In this document: positions 30,761 to 33,641 of the stretch, one piece after another
Numbering within the stretch: the first letter of the stretch is position 1
Layout: each line of letters starts with the position of its first letter
Origin: JAXDBW01 sp034678405
Lineage (GTDB): Bacteria > Patescibacteriota > Patescibacteriia > UBA10025 > JAHIVO01
Assembly (NCBI GenBank): GCA_034678405.1
Contig: JAXDBW010000029.1
Coordinates: 1-33,641, forward strand
DNA: 33,641 bases
Direction of reading: 5' to 3'
Notes under the pieces: generated by a model
The model's database searches: none
Told to the model about the DNA's origin: nothing
The model's input: only the letters and a program-made list of their open reading frames with translations
Program-made: the position numbers and the translations under genes

Positions 30761-31012
30761 TTACTTGTCGGCGGCTTTGGCTTTCTTCTGAGCCTTCGGT
30801 TTCATGGCCGATTTCTTCTCCAGCATGCGCTGGTAGCGTTCGACCCGACCACGATCATCCAGTAATTTTTGTTTGCCAGTGTAAAAAGGATGGCACACCG
30901 AACAGATTTCCACGTGAATCTCTTTTACCGTGGAGCCGGTAGTAAAGGTATTGCCACAGGCACAGATGACTGTGGCGTCGGTATAGTACTCTGGATGGGT
31001 GTCTTTTTTCAT
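30761..31012 (-). CDS. rpmE: 50S ribosomal protein L31, zinc-binding form
   Basis: 83 aa. MKKDTHPEYY is the usual start. Four cysteines, Cys17, Cys19, Cys37 and Cys40, give the zinc-binding C+ form, which is commonly the zinc-replete version. The family core ends near residue 60 (HPFYTGKQKLLDDRGRVERYQ), and a basic Lys/Ala tail follows. It has its own promoter and terminator, and is divergent from rpsB. Confidence 0.96.
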   Translation of the reverse strand: MKKDTHPEYYTDATVICACGNTFTTGSTVKEIHVEICSVCHPFYTGKQKLLDDRGRVERYQRMLEKKSAMKPKAQKKAKAADK

Positions 31013-31023
31013 ATGTGGCTATG

Positions 31024-31052
31024 AGTGTAGCAGAGGACTTATTTTTTGGCAA
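31024..31052 (-). promoter_or_regulatory. rpmE promoter (leaderless)
   Basis: Minus strand: TTGCCA (31047-31052), a 17-bp spacer and TACACT (31024-31029) with an extended TGC. The ATG at 31012 is 11 nt beyond the -10. Confidence 0.75.
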
Positions 31053-31072
31053 GGGGTCAGGGCCATCGGGGC

Positions 31073-31100
31073 TTGCGTTATTATAGAAATGTGGTAGAAT
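31073..31100 (+). promoter_or_regulatory. rpsB-tsf promoter
   Basis: TTGCGT (31073-31078), a 16-bp spacer and TAGAAT (31095-31100) with an extended TGG. The start is expected near 31107, so unlike its neighbours this gene has a long leader of about 149 nt. Confidence 0.7.
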
Positions 31101-31106
31101 CTCAAG

Positions 31107-31255
31107 TACCTTAACAAAACGCCTGAAATAGGGCTTTTTTTAAGACTTAAATCACACATGTTTCCCCAAATGGCGCTATCGCCCTTGTCCGCCTCTGGCG
31201 GATCAGATAGCACCGCTGCTTACGGGAAACAGAGGCTAACAAAGGAATTCACAAT
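31107..31255 (+). promoter_or_regulatory. Structured rpsB leader RNA
   Basis: A nested stem spans 31160-31230: GTTTCCC with GGGAAAC (31160-31166/31224-31230), then GCTATC with GATAGC (31175-31180/31206-31211), then TCCGCC-TCT-GGCGGA (31188-31202). Upstream, GCCT...AGGGC followed by seven T (31121-31141) resembles a weak early terminator. The leader probably mediates feedback control by a ribosomal protein, as known for S2 leaders elsewhere; this specific fold is not one I recognise. Confidence 0.65.
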
Positions 31256-32026
31256 ATGCAACAACAAGCATTGCTTGACATGCTCAAGAGTGGGGTGCAT
31301 TTCGGCCACCAGGCTAAGAATTGGCACCCAAAGATGAAGCAATACATCTTCACCACACGCGCGGGCGTGCACATCATTGACCTCGAAAAGACCGCCGAGC
31401 AACTCGGTAAAGCGGCCGATTTCGTATCATCCGTCGCCAGTAAAGGCGGCTCCATCCTATTTGTCACGACGAAGCGCCAGGCGATTCCGATCGTCCGGAA
31501 AGCGGCTGAATCAGTTGGGATGCCAGTCGTGACCGAACGCTGGATCGGTGGGACGCTGACTAATTTTGATAATATCCTCGGCCTCATCCGCCGGCTGCAA
31601 GATTTGCGGCGGAAGCGAGAAGCGGGTGACTTCGAGAAATACACCAAACGCGAACGGCTGAAAAAAGATGAAGAGATTGCTAACCTCGAGAAATCAGTTG
31701 GCGGCATCGAGGGGCTGGAGAAATTACCCGATGCGATGTTTGTCATCGATATTAAGAAAGAAAAGACCGCTGTCCGCGAGGCGCGGAAACGTAAGATTCC
31801 AATCGTGGCAGTAGTGGATACCAACGCCAATCCTGACCTGGTTGAGTACGCGATTCCGGCAAATGATGATGCGACAAAGTCAATCACGCTGATCACTGAA
31901 GCGATTGCCGCCGGGGTCGCCGAGGGGAAGAAACTCCATGCTACGCAGCAGGCTGAGGCAGAGAAAAAAGCCGCCGAGGAAGCAGCTGCCGCCGCACCAG
32001 ACCAAACTAATGAATCAAAAGCATAA
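31256..32026 (+). CDS. rpsB: 30S ribosomal protein S2
   Basis: 256 aa. Signatures: LLDMLKSGVHFGHQAKNWHPKM at the start, YIFTTRAGVHIIDLEKT, ILFVTTKRQA, RWIGGTLTNFDNI, LPDAMFVIDIKKE, IPIVAVVDTNANPDLVEYAIPANDDATKSI. The last 35 residues are an Ala/Glu-rich tail. AAAGGA lies 7-8 nt before the ATG. It is first in the usual rpsB-tsf operon, with an 8-nt gap to tsf. Confidence 0.98.
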   Translation: MQQQALLDMLKSGVHFGHQAKNWHPKMKQYIFTTRAGVHIIDLEKTAEQLGKAADFVSSVASKGGSILFVTTKRQAIPIVRKAAESVGMPVVTERWIGGTLTNFDNILGLIRRLQDLRRKREAGDFEKYTKRERLKKDEEIANLEKSVGGIEGLEKLPDAMFVIDIKKEKTAVREARKRKIPIVAVVDTNANPDLVEYAIPANDDATKSITLITEAIAAGVAEGKKLHATQQAEAEKKAAEEAAAAAPDQTNESKA

Positions 32027-32034
32027 ACACTATT

Positions 32035-32622
32035 ATGGGAATTGATACCGCCACAATCCAACAATTACGCAGCATGACCGGGGCTGGCATCATGGATGCC
32101 AAGAACGCTCTCCAAGAAGCGCAGGGTGACATGGATGCCGCCATCGAAATTCTGAAGAAAAAAGGACAGAAGATCGCTGCTAAGAAGCAAGATCGTGAAG
32201 CCAATGAAGGCGTCGTCGGCGTATACGTCCACGCCAATAACAAAGTCGCGGCTATGGTTGCCCTCGCCTGTGAGACAGACTTCGTCGCGAAGACAGAAGA
32301 TTTCCAAGCGCTCGCTCATGATCTCGCGATGCACGTGACCGCCGCCGAACCACGCTACCTGAAACCAGAGGACGTGCCGATCGAGGACGTCGAAAAAGAA
32401 AAAGAGGTGTATCGTGAACAGCTGAAGAGTGAGGGTAAGCCGGAAAAAATGTGGGATACTATCATCGAGGGAAAGATAAAGAAATTCTACAGTGAAGTAT
32501 GTCTGATGGAGCAAGCCTTCATCAAAGATGAAGATGTGACCATCACTGAGCTCGTCACCACTGCGATCGCTAAACTCGGTGAAAATATTCAAGTAAAATC
32601 ATTTACCCGCATGGCACTCTAG
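32035..32622 (+). CDS. tsf: Elongation factor Ts, short form
   Basis: Nucleotide-exchange factor for EF-Tu. 195 aa, much shorter than the ~280-aa E. coli protein, as in other bacteria with the short form. The N-terminal UBA-like domain (IQQLRSMTGAGIMDAKNALQEAQGD) and the EF-Tu-contacting core VALACETDFVAKTEDF near residues 75-95 are clear, followed by the QAFIKDEDVTI segment. It lies 8 nt after rpsB with no Shine-Dalgarno of its own. Confidence 0.97.
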   Translation: MGIDTATIQQLRSMTGAGIMDAKNALQEAQGDMDAAIEILKKKGQKIAAKKQDREANEGVVGVYVHANNKVAAMVALACETDFVAKTEDFQALAHDLAMHVTAAEPRYLKPEDVPIEDVEKEKEVYREQLKSEGKPEKMWDTIIEGKIKKFYSEVCLMEQAFIKDEDVTITELVTTAIAKLGENIQVKSFTRMAL

Positions 32623-32644
32623 GTGAGTGCTGCAACCGCACCCT

Positions 32645-33493
32645 ATGTTGCTTGACTATATCGCCCTTGGCCTGCTCGTCGCCTCACTGATCGCGATCCT
32701 CGTGATCGTCTGGCGGAAGTTTCCGGTCGTGGCCGCGATCAAAACTGAAACACTGAAACGGCATCAGCAAGACCGCATCAAAAAAGGCCTCTTCGAAGAC
32801 CGCCTGAAACGTAAACTCCGATTGGATAAACTGCCGCCACTCTTCAAGAGTGGGGATAGTGATCGACCATCCGTTTTCCAGCGAGTGCACACCACTCTGA
32901 AGGACATGGAACAGCGCTACCGCACGCGGATCAAAGAGATCGAACCCGAAGAGGCTGGCAGCAGCGATAAGAAGAAAAATGCCCTGGTGGCTGAAGCGAA
33001 AAAGCTCATCGATACAGAGCAGTACAAAGAAGCTGAGGCAAAATACATTGAGGCGATCAGCCTCGATAGTAAATACGCCGAGGCGTATGAGGGGCTCGCC
33101 GATCTCTATATCGAGACTAAGGATCATGAGCACGCCGAAGAGATTCTCCAGTATCTGATCAAGATGCACGCCAGCCCTGAGGTGCCTGAGTCAGGATCAC
33201 ATCAGTCAGGTGAGGGCACACCAGTATCGCTCAACAAAGAACTGGCCGACTATCATGTAGAGCTCGGAGAAATCTATATGGCAACTGACCGGCGGACAGA
33301 GGCGCTACAGAATTTCCAAGAAGCATCCAAGCTCGAGCCAAATAATCCCCGGGTACTTGATCAGCTGATCCAAGCTGCGATTAGCCTGAAAGCAAAAGAC
33401 ACTGCCAAGGAATACTATACGAAGCTGAAGGAAGTAAATCCGGAAAACGAAAAACTCAAAGAGTTTCAAACAGCTATTAAACAATTGAAGTAA
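32645..33493 (+). CDS. Membrane-anchored TPR protein
   Basis: 282 aa from ATG 32645; an in-frame GTG at 32627 would add six residues. One transmembrane helix at about 3-24 (LDYIALGLLVASLIAILVIVW) is followed by a basic helical linker and then tetratricopeptide repeats from about residue 115: AEAKKLIDTEQYKEAEAKYIEAISLDSKYAEAYEGLADLY, ADYHVELGEIYMATDRRTEALQNFQEASKLEPNN and a last one near the end. TPRs serve protein-protein contacts; the partner is unknown. It follows tsf by about 22 nt and is probably its third operon member. Confidence 0.85.
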   Translation: MLLDYIALGLLVASLIAILVIVWRKFPVVAAIKTETLKRHQQDRIKKGLFEDRLKRKLRLDKLPPLFKSGDSDRPSVFQRVHTTLKDMEQRYRTRIKEIEPEEAGSSDKKKNALVAEAKKLIDTEQYKEAEAKYIEAISLDSKYAEAYEGLADLYIETKDHEHAEEILQYLIKMHASPEVPESGSHQSGEGTPVSLNKELADYHVELGEIYMATDRRTEALQNFQEASKLEPNNPRVLDQLIQAAISLKAKDTAKEYYTKLKEVNPENEKLKEFQTAIKQLK

Positions 33494-33500
33494 TATTTCT

Positions 33501-33540
33501 GCCGTTGTAGCGTAACTTGCCCCGTTACAGCCGTTGTAGC
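33501..33540 (+). repeat. 11-bp direct repeat before the tRNA-like sequence
   Basis: GCCGTTGTAGC occurs at 33501-33511 and again at 33530-33540, where it forms the first bases of the tRNA-like sequence. GTAAC/GTTAC (33512-33527 region) makes a small stem between the copies. Confidence 0.6.
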
Positions 33541-33641
33541 TCAGTTGGTATAGCAACTCCATGGGACTAAACCGGTCCGCGGCGAAAATCAATGAAAGCG
33601 CTAATGTTATGCAATAAGTTATCCCCACAGGCACTTTTGCG
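33530..33641 (+). tRNA. tRNA 5' half, interrupted in the anticodon loop or truncated
   Basis: GCCGTTG-TA-GCTCAGTTGGTATAGC-A-ACTCC-ATGG (33530 to about 33567) reads as acceptor 5' strand, D arm and the 5' side of the anticodon arm. The expected GGAG-type closing strand of the anticodon stem and the T arm do not follow; instead unrelated sequence runs to the end of the window. ATGGT would give a GGU (Thr) and ATGGG a GGG (Pro) anticodon, so identity depends on where the break lies. One D-stem pair is mismatched. It may be an intron-bearing tRNA whose 3' half lies outside, or a tRNA remnant. Confidence 0.4.

Noticed and set aside
31249..32064. 271-aa minus-strand frame opposite rpsB
   Set aside because: Shadow frame of low-complexity Ser-rich sequence with no ribosome site.

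Overview
The window reads as a piece of a Patescibacteria/CPR-type bacterial chromosome. The evidence is a threonyl-tRNA synthetase with no N-terminal TGS domain, a baseplate-J-like membrane protein and a DUF3048 pair of the kind common in CPR genomes, a short EF-Ts, a compact genome with short intergenic gaps, and many housekeeping genes whose -10 box lies only about 8-13 nt before the start codon. The lineage call is inference; there is no rRNA in the window. Both ends are cut: the left end lies inside a type I restriction specificity gene, and the right end lies in a tRNA-like sequence.

Layout. (1) 1-1479: an AT-rich accessory strip with the 3' part of hsdS, a coiled-coil ORF, a PD-(D/E)XK/DUF3883-like nuclease and a 13-cysteine protein. 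(2) 1514-3898: thymidylate module thyA, dfrA and tmk (dUMP to dTMP, recycling of dihydrofolate, dTMP to dTDP), with an intergenic repeat cluster between thyA and dfrA. (3) 4152-5012: a short primary-type sigma factor. (4) 5202-8118: an envelope/secretion block with strong Shine-Dalgarno sites: a 27-aa peptide, a secreted protein, a one-TM protein, a 67-aa secreted two-Cys peptide and a TonB-like protein. (5) 8215-11043: gatB, hpf and miaA. (6) 11123-12959: three single-gene units, including a CheY-like receiver and a membrane protein. (7) 12995-14582: miaB and a divergent 48-aa membrane peptide. (8) 14679-15047: a hairpin-rich presumptive non-coding RNA with its own promoter and terminator. 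(9) 15102-22392, mostly minus strand: thrS, a small membrane protein, a T-box leader, the baseplate-J-like protein, dnaE and a TM/coiled-coil protein. (10) 22493-27980: an anchored protein, rodA, a zinc-ribbon protein, rplY and two tandem DUF3048 genes. (11) 28063-31012, minus strand: an unknown gene with a hairpin-presented ribosome site, prmC, prfA and rpmE. (12) 31073-33493: a structured leader, rpsB, tsf and a TPR protein.

Most notable signals: three copies of a ~111-bp inverted-repeat-bounded element, each ending exactly in the -35 box of the next gene (3911, 11649, 12251); the ~335-nt multi-hairpin RNA (14712-15047); a Thr-type T-box with a very compact 5' domain upstream of thrS; a split between leaderless housekeeping genes and accessory genes with very long Shine-Dalgarno sites; and a nested stem in the rpsB leader.
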